Origin: Macrostomum hystrix
Lineage: Eukaryota > Platyhelminthes > Macrostomidae
Assembly (NCBI GenBank): GCA_950097015.1
Contig: CATNEN010000038.1
Span: forward strand, 10,871,501 to 10,935,500
Direction of reading: 5' to 3'
DNA: 64,000 nucleotides
The stretch's first letter is position 1. Each line of letters starts with the position of its first letter. Positions 23,187-34,602 of this stretch are shown here, piece after piece. The translations under genes and the position numbers were made by a program. The notes beneath the pieces were generated by a model, which saw nothing but the letters and a program-made list of their open reading frames with translations, ran no database searches and was not told the origin of the DNA.

Positions 23187-24490
23187 CGAAGAGCTTGCGT
23201 GCACAGCTGCCGTTTGCCCAAAGCCATACTTGTGTGCACGGCTGCTGTTCGCCCAAAGCCATACTTGCGTGCACGGCTGCCGTTCGCCCAAAGCCATACT
23301 TGTGTGCACGGTCAACATGCAGACATGTGACCATCTGCACTACATGCTTGACTTACTTATTAGCTCATATCACTGAAATGAGTGCATGCATATAAATGTG
23401 ATTCGAAGCACTATGTACATACATGCACCACATATCTGCTTATATTTTTGTCTTATTCCTACGTTCATAGGACAGCTATCTCGTCAGTGTGCCATGCGGA
23501 TAAGCAGGAAATTATTCCCACGGTACCGTAGGAATAAGACAAAAATAATTTCTACGGTACCGTGGGGATAAGCACTGCCTTCAGACAATTGCAAATAAGG
23601 AGAACGTGGTGAGGAGGGAGGTTGCCTCCCTCCCTTGTAGTGTATCATACATGCGCAACACCCGGCCGACCCGGCCGAACCGGCCGGGTGAAACAAGGGC
23701 CAAGCAAGGTAAGTCGCAAAAACCAATAGACCAAGCGCAAAAAAATCAAAGGGGGGACCAAGGGACAAAAAAGGAAGGCGTGAAGAAAAGGAAAAAGGGG
23801 AGAGAAAAAGAGAGCAAATGAGAGCAAACTAAGTCGTAAATAGAGCAATGAAATGAACTAAGTCGCAAATGAGAGCAAAAACTAAGTCGCACGGCCGGCT
23901 AAGATTTAGGAGGTTGCGCATGTATGTAGTGTATGCTACAAGCAGGGACCACTAGATGGTGAATTTGGAGTTGAATGAATAAATCATAAACATATGCATA
24001 TCATGCATCGACTTTCCGTACACGTATACACGCACTGTTCATACACAAACACTGCCACAAAGTCAGGGACGTGACAAATCCTTTGAAGCAAATTTTCCTG
24101 GGTTTTTGGGAATGCATATGCTCATGTACATTACGTGTATGTTACACTACGCACACACATCACATACATTACATGTACATGTATAAGTAGTACGTGACTG
24201 CGACTCTGATCTCAAAGAACTACATTGTACACTTCACTTTGCATGCAATTGGAATTGAACAAGCATATCATTTGAGATATGTGGTGCATGTATGTACATA
24301 GTGCTTCGAATCACATTTATATGCATGCACTCATTTCAGTGATACAAGCTAATAAGTAAGTCAAGCATGTAGTGCAGATGGTCACATGTCTGCATGTTGA
24401 CCGTGCACACAAGTATGGCTTTGAGTGAACGGCTGCCGTGCATGCAAGTATGGCTTTGGGCGAACGGCAGCCGTGCATGCAAGCTCTTCG
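23187..24490. mobile_element. foldback-type element with long subrepeated inverted ends (left copy)
   Basis: The left arm starts cgaagagcttgcgtgcac and the right arm ends with its near-complement (gtgcatgcaagctcttcg). Each arm is about 230-250 bp. The outer part is tandem copies of about 36 bp (gctgccgttcgcccaaagcc...): three on the left, two on the right. The inner part is a conserved tract containing ggtcaacatgcagacatgtg. The middle holds a smaller palindrome around cacggtaccgta (about 23517-23570) and a ccggccgacccggccg-like GC block. No coding capacity is credible. Subrepeated long inverted ends are the hallmark of foldback elements, which are mobilised by MULE/NOF-like transposases. Confidence 0.7.
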
Positions 24491-24774
24491 AAATTAAAAA
24501 GCTAGCAACATTTTTATATATGTTTGCATGTATATAATCAAACCTTAGTATTATTATCAAAAATGTCACTTTATTACTGTTAAATTTGGTTTTTACTGAT
24601 AGTAATTTATTGAGTTTACTGTGTAGATTTCAGTTTTTTTAATTGTGGTAGAAGCTTATTTTGTAACTTATCTAGATTAAAAGTGTACTTGTTAATTGTT
24701 AATTTCAGATATTGCTTAGAAAGACAACTAAGTGTCAAATTCCTACCTGAGAAAATTATAAAAAACTCATTAGC

Positions 24775-25715
24775 ATGCAACCAGCCTCTCCAAATGCCAA
24801 TGGCAGTCCAGACAGAGACAAGCAACAGCAGCAGCAGCATGAGCGCGTGGCCATCCTTGATGCCGGCGCTCAATTCGGCAAAGTGATTGATCGACGAATT
24901 CGTGAATTATGCGTACTAAGCGAACTGTTGCCAATGGAGACTTCTGTGGACAGACTCAAATCTGGCGGTTATCGAGCCATTGTGGTGTCCGGCGGCCCTG
25001 GCTCCGTGAATGACCAGGATGCGCCGGCCTATGATCAGAGGCTGTTTGACTGCGGCTTGCCCGTGCTGGGCATCTGCTACGGCATGCAACTGCTTAACAA
25101 GTAGGCTTTTTGAAGCTTAGAATATGGAGGGATTGCCTTGAGTAATGGATTCCCTTAAATTTTGTATATTTTGTGAGTCCCTGAAACAAGAGATTGTGGC
25201 AATCCCATTTAATAAGGGATTCTTGGGGTTTCCAAAAAACAAGAGACACCGCGTGAGAGATTATAATGAACAATAGCTTCGAGGGAATCTTCAATGAGGG
25301 TATTGTGACGGAATCCCACATTAATAAATAATATATAAAGTCTAACCCAACCCCTCAGACACCTTGGCGGCGAAGTGTCCCGGGCCGATTCGCGCGAAGA
25401 CGGCCAGTTCCCGGTGCAGCTGGAGCTGTCCTGTCGCCTGTTCCGCGGTATGCAGCCCACCGAGGAGGCCCTCCTAACCCACGGCGATCACGTGAGTCGC
25501 GTTGCGCCCAGTCTTGATATTGTCGGTCGCTCCGACGGCATGGTGGTTGCCATAGCAACCAAGGAGTCCTCAGGTCGTCGCCTCTACGGTGTTCAATTTC
25601 ATCCGGAGGTGGACCTGACGCCGAATGGTGGCTGCGTGTTTCGCAACTTTCTTTTCGATATCGCTGGTCTGAAGGGCGATTATAAGATGGACGAACGCGA
25701 AGGCTCCTGCCTCAA
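24775..25715 (+). pseudogene. GMPS: GMP synthase exons 1-2, orphan left copy
   Basis: Exons 24775-25100 and 25359-25715 duplicate the first two exons of the complete gene downstream and encode the entire glutamine-amidotransferase domain. The frame is intact, with SGGPGSVND, the catalytic Cys in GICYGMQ and the HPE motif in GVQFHPEV. No exon encoding the ATP-pyrophosphatase domain follows before the duplication junction at about 25850. It could splice straight to exon 3 at 30678, because the donor phase is the same and the result would be a normal protein, or it may be silent. An acceptor (tttcag, ending at 24708) lies in its 5' leader. Confidence 0.8.
25546..25559. promoter_or_regulatory. 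X-box-like motif in GMPS exon 2 (left copy)
   Basis: GTTGCCATAGCAAC matches the RFX X-box consensus (GTnrCC AT rGyAAC), an imperfect 14-bp palindrome. It lies inside codons for Val-Ala-Ile-Ala-Thr, so it may be chance. Confidence 0.35.
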
Positions 25716-27791
25716 GTGAGTTAGCTATACCTAACCTAGTGTCATTCTCCCAGATCCTCATTTTCCCAGATCCTCAGATAGAGTCTCTCATTCTCTTAGA
25801 TCCTACTTTTGAGTCTGTAATTCTTCCAGATCCTCATTTTGAGTCTTCCATTTTGAAGAAGGCACCCACGGCTTACACTTAACCAAGGAGCATTCCCCCA
25901 CCCATCTCCGGAGCGCGACAACGAGGCATAGTACCTCTACGCAACCATGGCCAAATCACTGGAGTTCCCTATGATGGGCGGCGTGTGACAGTGACAGTCT
26001 CAAATGGATGCTCTGTGGACTGCTTCCTTCCTACGCGTACAGGAATCGGCCTGCATTTCATGAGGCCACTCGAGGTGCCCCGGACTCTTGTCAACCTTTG
26101 CGGGACTTCCTGGAGCATATGGATGCAGCAGCCACGGAGAAGGAGGCAGCATGCGCTAGGGCTCGTTTACTCCTACGCACGCCAGCTGTCTGGGCTGCTG
26201 GTAACTGCCTGCTGCCAGCACCGAACGGCTCAGTGCGCGCCAATCTTTATGCATCTGAGGTAGACATGGCTAGCTACATTCTGGGACCTGCCATCGCTTT
26301 TGACCGACTGTCATTGTCGTCATTGTCATTGTCGGCTCTAAGGTCGTCGAGCACAGCGTAGCTTGACGGGAGGATATCACACCGCGCATGTGGAGCTCCT
26401 TCGAGGTGATCTAAAAAACACCAGCCACAAGCGACTTGTTGACTAAGAGATAATGTGCATTATCTTTAGGAGTAGGTCAACTTATAATTTACGATTTAAA
26501 TTTAAAAAAATCTGACACTTGTCACACACTCATACAAATACACATACTCACAAGGTGCGCGTTCGTGTGAAGTAGCACGAGTAACTCGATACAGTGAAAC
26601 GATTAGATTAGAGGACAACTTTTCTGACTGGGTGCTAAGGTCCACGAGGTCTTTGCGGTGTTATTGAAAGGTCCTTGCTATGTGCCCGCACGAATTTTTT
26701 AAAAACTATTTCATTCTAAACAGTGAGTGACCGTGTTACACGTGCTTTTTGCTATAAACTGCAAGCAAAGAAATCTAGGTTAATAAAAATGTACGCACCT
26801 TCAAAGTAACGTCTTGTTATAAATATAATTGCGTCTCAAAATATTTCAAAGGAGAATCCGTTTTTCTTCTATGAAACCACCCAATCAGGTATTTTTCATC
26901 AATTTTGTGCAGCGCTTTTCTTCTCGACGACAGCTTGCCCTTGATCAATGTTTTTATACTCGTTTTGAATTCGGGCCTCTAATTTATTAATTAATAATAT
27001 AAAGGTCCTGAACCCAAGGCTGAGGCTATAATGTTATCCAATTGCAACTGATGTGTATGCCTGTCAAACTATAAATCTACTCTAATTTACTCGATGGCAA
27101 TTAAAGCCTTAAACTGATGTCTCATGTCTTCACTCACCCTTTCGACGCCTACCCTGTTGCACGCCTAAATAAACTAATTAGTTTAAAAACAAAGAAAAAA
27201 GTTAAAAAATATATTTGCCTGTTTTGAAAAAGATTTATTTATATTAGCTAAATTCCCTAAATAGGCCTAGTTGCGGACTTGCAGCAACATGTTGTGATGT
27301 TGATGTTCAGTTATTTACTAGGCCCCTTAGGCCTTTGCTTAAAATCACTGTGAAATCTTATTTCATTTTACACTCACATTTATTTCCCATATTTTAGCTG
27401 TAAAATAAAATCTGCCTTCTCTTGAGTCTGGACTATGTAGCAGCCTAAACACTACAATGGACCCAAATGGATCATGGCATCATACATAAGAAATTAAATA
27501 TATTATAATTTCCATAATGTATTTAAATATTTTGGTATGATGGTATTGTCTTATTGTTATTATAATATTTTAGCAGTGTAAAAATCTAAGATGAGTAATT
27601 ATAAATATGTTGGTAAACTTACTAATTTAGTCATTAGCTAGTTAAAGAAAACTTGAAATATTTTTGCTATGGTACATTTAATTAATAGTTTCTAACTTCT
27701 AGTTTTTAGATACATTTAGAATAGAATAGGCCTATAGAATAGCTTGCTCTCTGGTATAATAGTATCATTTGTATACTAGTATAAATAAAAA

Positions 27792-29095
27792 CGAAGAGCT
27801 TGCGTGCACAGCTGCCGTTTGCCCAAAGCCATACTTGTGTGCACGGCTGCTGTTCGCCCAAAGCCATACTTGCGTGCACGGCTGCCGTTCGCCCAAAGCC
27901 ATACTTGTGTGCACGGTCAACATGCAGACATGTGACCATCTGCACTACATGCTTGACTTACTTATTAGCTCATATCACTGAAATGAGTGCATGCATATAA
28001 ATGTGATTCGAAGCACTATGTACATACATGCACCACATATCTGCTTATATTTTTGTCTTATTCCTACGTTCATAGGACAGCTATCTCGTCAGTGTGCCAT
28101 GCGGATAAGCAGGAAATTATTCCCACGGTACCGTAGGAATAAGACAAAAATAATTTCTACGGTACCGTGGGGATAAGCACTGCCTTCAGACAATTGCAAA
28201 TAAGGAGAACGTGGTGAGGAGGGAGGTTGCCTCCCTCCCTTGTAGTGTATCATACATGCGCAACACCCGGCCGACCCGGCCGAACCGGCCGGGTGAAACA
28301 AGGGCCAAGCAAGGTAAGTCGCAAAAACCAATAGACCAAGCGCAAAAAAATCAAAGGGGGGACCAAGGGACAAAAAAGGAAGGCGTGAAGAAAAGGAAAA
28401 AGGGGAGAGAAAAAGAGAGCAAATGAGAGCAAACTAAGTCGTAAATAGAGCAATGAAATGAACTAAGTCGCAAATGAGAGCAAAAACTAAGTCGCACGGC
28501 CGGCTAAGATTTAGGAGGTTGCGCATGTATGTAGTGTATGCTACAAGCAGGGACCACTAGATGGTGAATTTGGAGTTGAATGAATAAATCATAAACATAT
28601 GCATATCATGCATCGACTTTCCGTACACGTATACACGCACTGTTCATACACAAACACTGCCACAAAGTCAGGGACGTGACAAATCCTTTGAAGCAAATTT
28701 TCCTGGGTTTTTGGGAATGCATATGCTCATGTACATTACGTGTATGTTACACTACGCACACACATCACATACATTACATGTACATGTATAAGTAGTACGT
28801 GACTGCGACTCTGATCTCAAAGAACTACATTGTACACTTCACTTTGCATGCAATTGGAATTGAACAAGCATATCATTTGAGATATGTGGTGCATGTATGT
28901 ACATAGTGCTTCGAATCACATTTATATGCATGCACTCATTTCAGTGATACAAGCTAATAAGTAAGTCAAGCATGTAGTGCAGATGGTCACATGTCTGCAT
29001 GTTGACCGTGCACACAAGTATGGCTTTGAGTGAACGGCTGCCGTGCATGCAAGTATGGCTTTGGGCGAACGGCAGCCGTGCATGCAAGCTCTTCG
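27792..29095. mobile_element. foldback-type element (right copy)
   Basis: This is a copy of the element at 23187-24490, carried along by the 4.6-kb duplication rather than by transposition, since the flanking DNA is duplicated too. Arms, 36-bp subrepeats and central palindromes are the same. Confidence 0.7.
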
Positions 29096-29379
29096 AAATT
29101 AAAAAGCTAGCAACATTTTTATATATGTTTGCATGTATATAATCAAACCTTAGTATTATTATCAAAAATGTCACTTTATTACTGTTAAATTTGGTTTTTA
29201 CTGATAGTAATTTATTGAGTTTACTGTGTAGATTTCAGTTTTTTTAATTGTGGTAGAAGCTTATTTTGTAACTTATCTAGATTAAAAGTGTACTTGTTAA
29301 TTGTTAATTTCAGATATTGCTTAGAAAGACAACTAAGTGTCAAATTCCTACCTGAGAAAATTATAAAAAACTCATTAGC

Positions 29380-32300
29380 ATGCAACCAGCCTCTCCAAAT
29401 GCCAATGGCAGTCCAGACAGAGACAAGCAACAGCAGCAGCAGCATGAGCGCGTGGCCATCCTTGATGCCGGCGCTCAATTCGGCAAAGTGATTGATCGAC
29501 GAATTCGTGAATTATGCGTACTAAGCGAACTGTTGCCAATGGAGACTTCTGTGGACAGACTCAAATCTGGCGGTTATCGAGCCATTGTGGTGTCCGGCGG
29601 CCCTGGCTCCGTGAATGACCAGGATGCGCCGGCCTATGATCAGAGGCTGTTTGACTGCGGCTTGCCCGTGCTGGGCATCTGCTACGGCATGCAACTGCTT
29701 AACAAGTAGGCTTTTTGAAGCTTAGAATATGGAGGGATTGCCTTGAGTAATGGATTCCCTTAAATTTTGTATATTTTGTGAGTCCCTGAAACAAGAGATT
29801 GTGGCAATCCCATTTAATAAGGGATTCTTGGGGTTTCCAAAAAACAAGAGACACCGCGTGAGAGATTATAATGAACAATAGCTTCGAGGGAATCTTCAAT
29901 GAGGGTATTGTGACGGAATCCCACATTAATAAATAATATATAAAGTCTAACCCAACCCCTCAGACACCTTGGCGGCGAAGTGTCCCGGGCCGATTCGCGC
30001 GAAGACGGCCAGTTCCCGGTGCAGCTGGAGCTGTCCTGTCGCCTGTTCCGCGGTATGCAGCCCACCGAGGAGGCCCTCCTAACCCACGGCGATCACGTGA
30101 GTCGCGTTGCGCCCAGTCTTGATATTGTCGGTCGCTCCGACGGCATGGTGGTTGCCATAGCAACCAAGGAGTCCTCAGGTCGTCGCCTCTACGGTGTTCA
30201 ATTTCATCCGGAGGTGGACCTGACGCCGAATGGTGGCTGCGTGTTTCGCAACTTTCTTTTCGATATCGCTGGTCTGAAGGGCGATTATAAGATGGACGAA
30301 CGCGAAGGCTCCTGCCTCAAGTGAGTTAGCTATACCTAACCTAGTGTCATTCTCCCAGATCCTCATTTTCCCAGATCCTCAGATAGAGTCTCTCATTCTC
30401 TTAGATCCTACTTTTGAGTCTGTAATTCTTCCAGATCCTCATTTTGAGTCTGTCACTATCGCAGATCCTCATATTCAGTCTTGAATTCTCCGAGATCCTC
30501 AGATTCAGTCTGAACTTTTCCTAGATCCTCAGATTCAGTCTGAAATTCTCAGAGATCCTCATTTGAAGTCTTTCATTTTTTCCAGATCCTCAGAAAGAGA
30601 TAGCCTGTCATACTTTTAGATCCTCAGCATGATTTCTATTAAGTTTCTCCCCACCTTCCGCCTCGCCCAATCTGCAGTTACATCCGCGAGTCCGTTCCTC
30701 CCGATTGTCGCGTGCTCATGCTTCTCAGCGGCGGCGTTGACAGCAGCACTTGCGCGGCTCTGCTAGCCAAAGCCCTCCGGCCCGACCAGATAGTGGCTGT
30801 GCACATCGACAACGGCTTCATGCGTCTGCGCGAGAGCAGCCTAGTCATTAAAAGTCTAGCAGCTCTTGGATTGCAGGTTTGGGCAGCTTAAATAATTATT
30901 GTCATTTTCTTATCACTCTACTTTCACCAGGGATCGACAAACTCCGGCCGGCGGGCCAGATGCGGCGGTCGAAGCTCCCAAATCCGGCCCGTTTTGGGAG
31001 CTTCCAACACCTATAGTATCCTGTCTCATCTCTCCCGTGTCTCATCTCTCTCTAACCTGGAGATGGAGAGTCTCATCTCTCCCGTGTCTTATCTCATCTC
31101 TGTCTCATCCCTCCCAAGTCTTATCTCTCCTGTGTCTCATCTCTCCCGTGTCTCATCCCTCCCGTGTCTCATCTCTCCCGTGTCTCATCCCTCCCGTGTA
31201 TCAACCCTCCCGTGTCTCATCCCTCCCGTGTCTCATCTCTCCCGTGTCTTATCCCTCCCGTGTCTTATCCCTCCCGTGTCTCATCTCTCCTGTGTCTCAT
31301 CTCTCCCGTGTCTCATCTCTCCCGTGTCTCATCCCTCCCGTGTCTCATCCCTCCCGTGTCTCATCCCTCCCGTGTCTCATCTCTCCCGTGTCTCATCCCT
31401 CCCGTGTCTCATCCCTCCCGTGTCTCATCTCTCCCGTGTCTCATCCCTCCCGTGTCTTATCTCTCCCGTGTCTCACCCCTCCCGTGTCTCATCCCTCCCG
31501 TGTCTTATCTCTCCCGTGTCTCATCCCTCCCGTGTCTCATCCCTCCCGTGTCTCAACCCTCCCGTGTCTCATCCCTCCCGTGTCTCATCTCTCCCGTGTC
31601 TCATCCCTCCCGTGTCTTATCTCTCCAGTGTCTCATCCTTCCCGTATCTCATCCTTCCCGTATCTCATCCCTCCTCTGTCTCATATTTCTACAGTTGAAG
31701 CGGCCCGCTTTCGTCTTTTAGGTTCTCTCCTCTCCTTACAGTTACACAATTAGTTTAAGTCATTACTTGGATTAACAAGTAGTGTATTTGAAAAAGTAAA
31801 TAGAGTACTTTTTAAACATAAAATATCCTACCCTACTAATAGTAGAGCTGCATAGAATCCAAATCTATCTAAATTTATCTCAGGTTCGCCTTGTGGACGC
31901 ATCTCTGAAGTTTCTAGCCGGATGCACCAATCAGGTGCGTCGCGTCACGGTTGGCAAGGAGACCGCAGAGCGTCGCGTACGCCTTGGCCCATTGTCAAGC
32001 GTTATTAATCCGGAGGAGAAGCGCCAGATTATTGGCGATTTGTTTATGCTGGTTGCTAAGGATGTCGTTGCCGAACTGCAGTTGGATCCCGAGAAGGTCT
32101 ACCTGGCCCAGGGCACCCTTCGACCTGACCTCATCGAGTCCGCATCCAGCATTGCCTCGCATCGAGCCGACGCCATCAAGACTCATCACAATGACACTGA
32201 TCTGGTGCGAGAATTGCGCGCCCGCGGCCGAGTCATTGAGCCATTGAAAGACTTTCACAAGGATGAGGTATGGCAAGCTTACCCAACTCATGAGTGCACA

Positions 32301-34602
32301 CAGGTGTGTACATGTGCCCTGACTTTCTCATCGTCAGGCAGTGTACACTCTCATTGTGCCTTGGAGATTGACCCCTTAAGGGCGTAAATTGCACGACAAG
32401 CCCCCAAGCCTTCTCTCCGCGCCTGCCCCCCGAATGAATGTGGCCTCGCCGCGGAATCGAGCTTTGGGACATTGCTCAACCGCTCTGCCATTCACCCACT
32501 TTTAGTGACCGTTTTAACATGGGATTTTTTAGTGAATTAGGGAAACTGGGTTTAGAAATGGGAAATTTTTTATGAATTTAAGAATCGGGATTTCATTAAG
32601 TTGCGGTTCTGCGATTTGGGATTTTAAACTTACAATTCATTTAATGTTTAGGGAAAATCTATGAATCGATTAAAACTCCCCAAAAATTCCCCTGCGCTTC
32701 AGGTGCGAAAAATCGCGCGGGATCTGGGCCTCCCCGAGGCGCTAGTCTCCAGGCACCCGTTTCCTGGTCCCGGCCTGGCGATTCGCGTACTCTGCGCCAA
32801 GGAGCCGCATATGGACAAGGATTTCATGGAGACAGCGGCCTGCGTGCGACTTCTCCTCGAGCTGCGCAACTCAATTGGAGGCGGCGTCGCTGGCAACGAA
32901 CGCCAGGCGCCGCAGTTGTCTCGCCTTCGTCAGCTGCTGACGCCGAACGAATTGGACCGGCTTAGCCGACTGTCGGACATTCAGGGCCACCTGCTGCCTG
33001 TGAACACCGTTGGAGTTCAGGGAGACAGGCGAACCTACTCCTACGCGGTGGCCCTGTCCAGCCCCAGTCCCGAGCCCAACTGGCCGGACCTGTTCTACGT
33101 TGCCCGCCTATTGCCCAGAGTCTGTCACAGCGTCAATCGGGTTGTGTACGCATTCGGCCCAGTCATTCAGTACCCTGTGACCGACGTCACCCAGACCCTG
33201 TTGTCTCCTCCGGTGCTGGACCAGCTGCGGCTTGCCGACGACAAGGCGCACACTGTGCTCAGGGTCTGTTGCACTTTTTACTGGCTTGTCGTTATTTAGT
33301 TTAGCATCACCAATGTGTTATGAGTGAGTGCTCACAGGTGTGTTATGATTGAGTGCTCACAGGTGTGTTATGAGTGAGTGCTCACAGGTGTGTTATGAGT
33401 GAGTGCTCACAGGTGTGTTATGAGTGAGTGCTCACAGGTGTGTTATGAGTGAGTGCTCACAGGTGTGTTATGAGTGAGTGCTCACAGGTGTGTTATGAGT
33501 GAGTGCTCACAGGTGTGTTATGATTGAGTGCTCACAGGTGTGTTATGAGTGAGTGCTCACAGGTGTGTTATGAGTGAGTGCTCACAGGTGTGTTATGAGT
33601 GAGTGCTCACAGGTGTGTTATGAGTGAGTGCTCACAGGTGTGTTATGAGTGAGTGCTCACAGGTGTGTTATGAGTGAGTGCTCACAGGTGTGTTATGATT
33701 GAGTGCTCACAGGTGTGTTATGAGTGAGTGCTCACAGGTGTGTTATGAGTGAGTGCTCACAGGTGTGTTATGAGTGAGTGCTCACAGGTGTGTTATGAGT
33801 GAGTGCTCACAGGTGTGTTATGAGTGAGTGCTCACAGGTGTGTAATGTGTGAGTGCTCACAGGTGTGTTATGAGTGAGTGCTCACAGGTGTGTTATGAGT
33901 GAGTGCTCACAGGTGTGTTATGAGTGAGTGCTCACAGGTGTGTTATGAGTGAGTGCTCACAGGTGTGTTATGAGTGAGTGCTCACAGGTGTGTTATGAGT
34001 GAGTGCTCACAGGTGTGTTATGAGTGAGTGCTCACATGTGTGTTATGAGTGAGTGCTCACATGTGTGTTATGAGTGAGTGCTCACAGGTGTGTAATGTGT
34101 GAGTGCTCACAGGTGTGTTATGAGTGAGTGCTCACAGGTGTGTTATGAGTGAGTGCTCACAGGTGTGTTATGAGTGAGTGCTCACAGGTGTGTTATGATT
34201 GAGTGCTCACAGGTGTGTTATGAGTGAGTGCTCACAGGTGTGTAATGTGTGAGTGTTCACATGTGTGTTATCAACCAGCCTAGTGCTCACAGGTAGCTGC
34301 CGATTCCTCCACCCAAACCTCAGGAGTGTCCCCATAGTCACGTGAGCCAGATGCCGGTGGTGCTGATACCGATTCATTTCGATCGCGATCCGCTTCAACT
34401 GCTGCCCTCCGTACTGCGCTCCATTGTGCTCCGGCCCTTCATTACTAATGATTTTATGACCGGCGTAGCCGCCGTGCCCGGCAAACACGTTGCTATCGGC
34501 ACCCTGAACAATATGGTGGCCCAGGTGTCCACCGTTAACGGTATTAGCCGCGTCCTGTACGATTTGACCTCCAAACCGCCTGGCACAACCGAGTGGGAGT
34601 GA
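29380..34602 (+). CDS. GMPS: GMP synthase (glutamine-hydrolysing)
   Basis: Six exons (29380-29705, 29964-30320, 30678-30876, 31884-32267, 32703-33263, 34324-34602) join in frame to 701 aa; human GMPS is 693. The enzyme converts XMP, glutamine and ATP to GMP in the cytosol, the last step of guanine nucleotide synthesis. The class-I amidotransferase domain (about residues 25-225) has Cys101 in GICYGMQ and His190/Glu192 in FHPE. The ATP-pyrophosphatase P-loop is LLSGGVDSS in exon 3, followed by VAVHIDNGFM. LAQGTLRPDLIES and IKTHHND lie in exon 4, SRHPFPGPGLAIRV in exon 5. The C-terminal dimerisation domain ends DLTSKPPGTTEWE, matching human GMPS exactly. All introns are GT-AG. The start ATG follows a leader acceptor (tttcag) by about 67 nt. 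Introns 2, 3 and 5 are inflated by repeats; intron 4 holds a SINE. Confidence 0.97.
30151..30164. promoter_or_regulatory. X-box-like motif in GMPS exon 2 (right copy)
   Basis: Same GTTGCCATAGCAAC as at 25546, in the copy belonging to the complete gene. It is coding, so its use as an RFX site is unproven. Confidence 0.35.
30345..30625 (+). repeat. about 30-bp degenerate repeat in GMPS intron 2
   Basis: Imperfect tandem copies of cagatcctcattttgagtct plus about 10 bases. The left duplicate contains only the first few units (25750-25850), and the duplication breakpoint lies within this array. Confidence 0.75.
30926..31735. mobile_element. hAT-like non-autonomous element in GMPS intron 3
   Basis: The left end cagggatcgacaaactccgg followed by a cggcgggcc block resembles hAT-type ends. 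An internal inverted repeat, gaagctccca / tgggagcttc, lies at 30976-31005. The right part ctacagttgaagcggcccgc and tcgtcttttagg (31688-31723) is the complement of the left part of the element at 36500. The interior is a 16-bp minisatellite. The outermost right end seems to be missing and no target duplication was found. Confidence 0.5.
31020..31685 (+). repeat. 16-bp minisatellite
   Basis: About 40 copies of tctcatccctcccgtg with ccc/tct alternation. Three frames stay open through it, so the long open frames here are artefacts of the repeat. Confidence 0.9.
32284..32509 (-). mobile_element. second tRNA-derived SINE family, copy 1 (GMPS intron 4)
   Basis: On the minus strand the head shows A-box-like tggcagagcggttgagc and B-box-like gctcgattccgc, then gaggccacattcat. 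The 3' part shares gtgtacatgtgccctgactt and a tcatcgtcaggcagtgtac block (plus-strand reading) with the copy at 43285-43470. Confidence 0.7.
33310..34270 (+). repeat. 25-bp minisatellite in GMPS intron 5
   Basis: About 38 copies of a 25-bp unit, gtgtgttatgagtgagtgct then cacag, with rare variants (gattgag, taatgtg, catgtg). Each unit contains the short palindrome gtgagtgctcac, a cacag/GT acceptor-like and a GTGAGT donor-like sequence. The genuine acceptor is caaacctcag at 34323. Confidence 0.9.

Larger units (their letters stand above)
21246..25847. repeat. 4.6-kb direct tandem duplication, left copy
   Basis: From ggcacccacgg at 21246 to the agatcctcattttgagtct phrase ending at 25847, the sequence is repeated at 25861-30452. 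The offset is 4615 near the start and 4605 after a 10-base deletion in the right copy at about 26035. In every stretch I compared the two copies are otherwise identical, in non-coding AT-rich DNA as well as exons. Contents: transposon tail, AT-rich spacer, foldback element and GMP synthase exons 1-2. Confidence 0.9.
25861..30452. repeat. 4.6-kb direct tandem duplication, right copy
   Basis: This is the second copy of 21246-25847, joined to the first through a short junction (tccattttgaa, about 25848-25857) that belongs to neither copy's normal continuation. Its right end runs on into the authentic GMP synthase intron, so this copy is continuous with the complete gene. The transposon tail at 25861-26446 carries the same Cys-box and His-box sequences, with a 10-base deletion at about 26035 that removes part of the segment after DCFL. 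Confidence 0.9.

Noticed and set aside
23500-23580. Bacterial-type terminator hairpin (cacggtaccgtag)
   Set aside because: The palindrome is the centre of a foldback element in a eukaryotic genome.
30899-31753. 284-, 234- and 185-codon plus-strand frames
   Set aside because: All three frames are open because of the stop-free 16-bp pyrimidine-rich repeat; they overlap each other and lie in GMPS intron 3.
32430-32509. tRNA gene on the minus strand
   Set aside because: Same reasoning: tRNA-like head of a second SINE family with another copy at 43390-43470.
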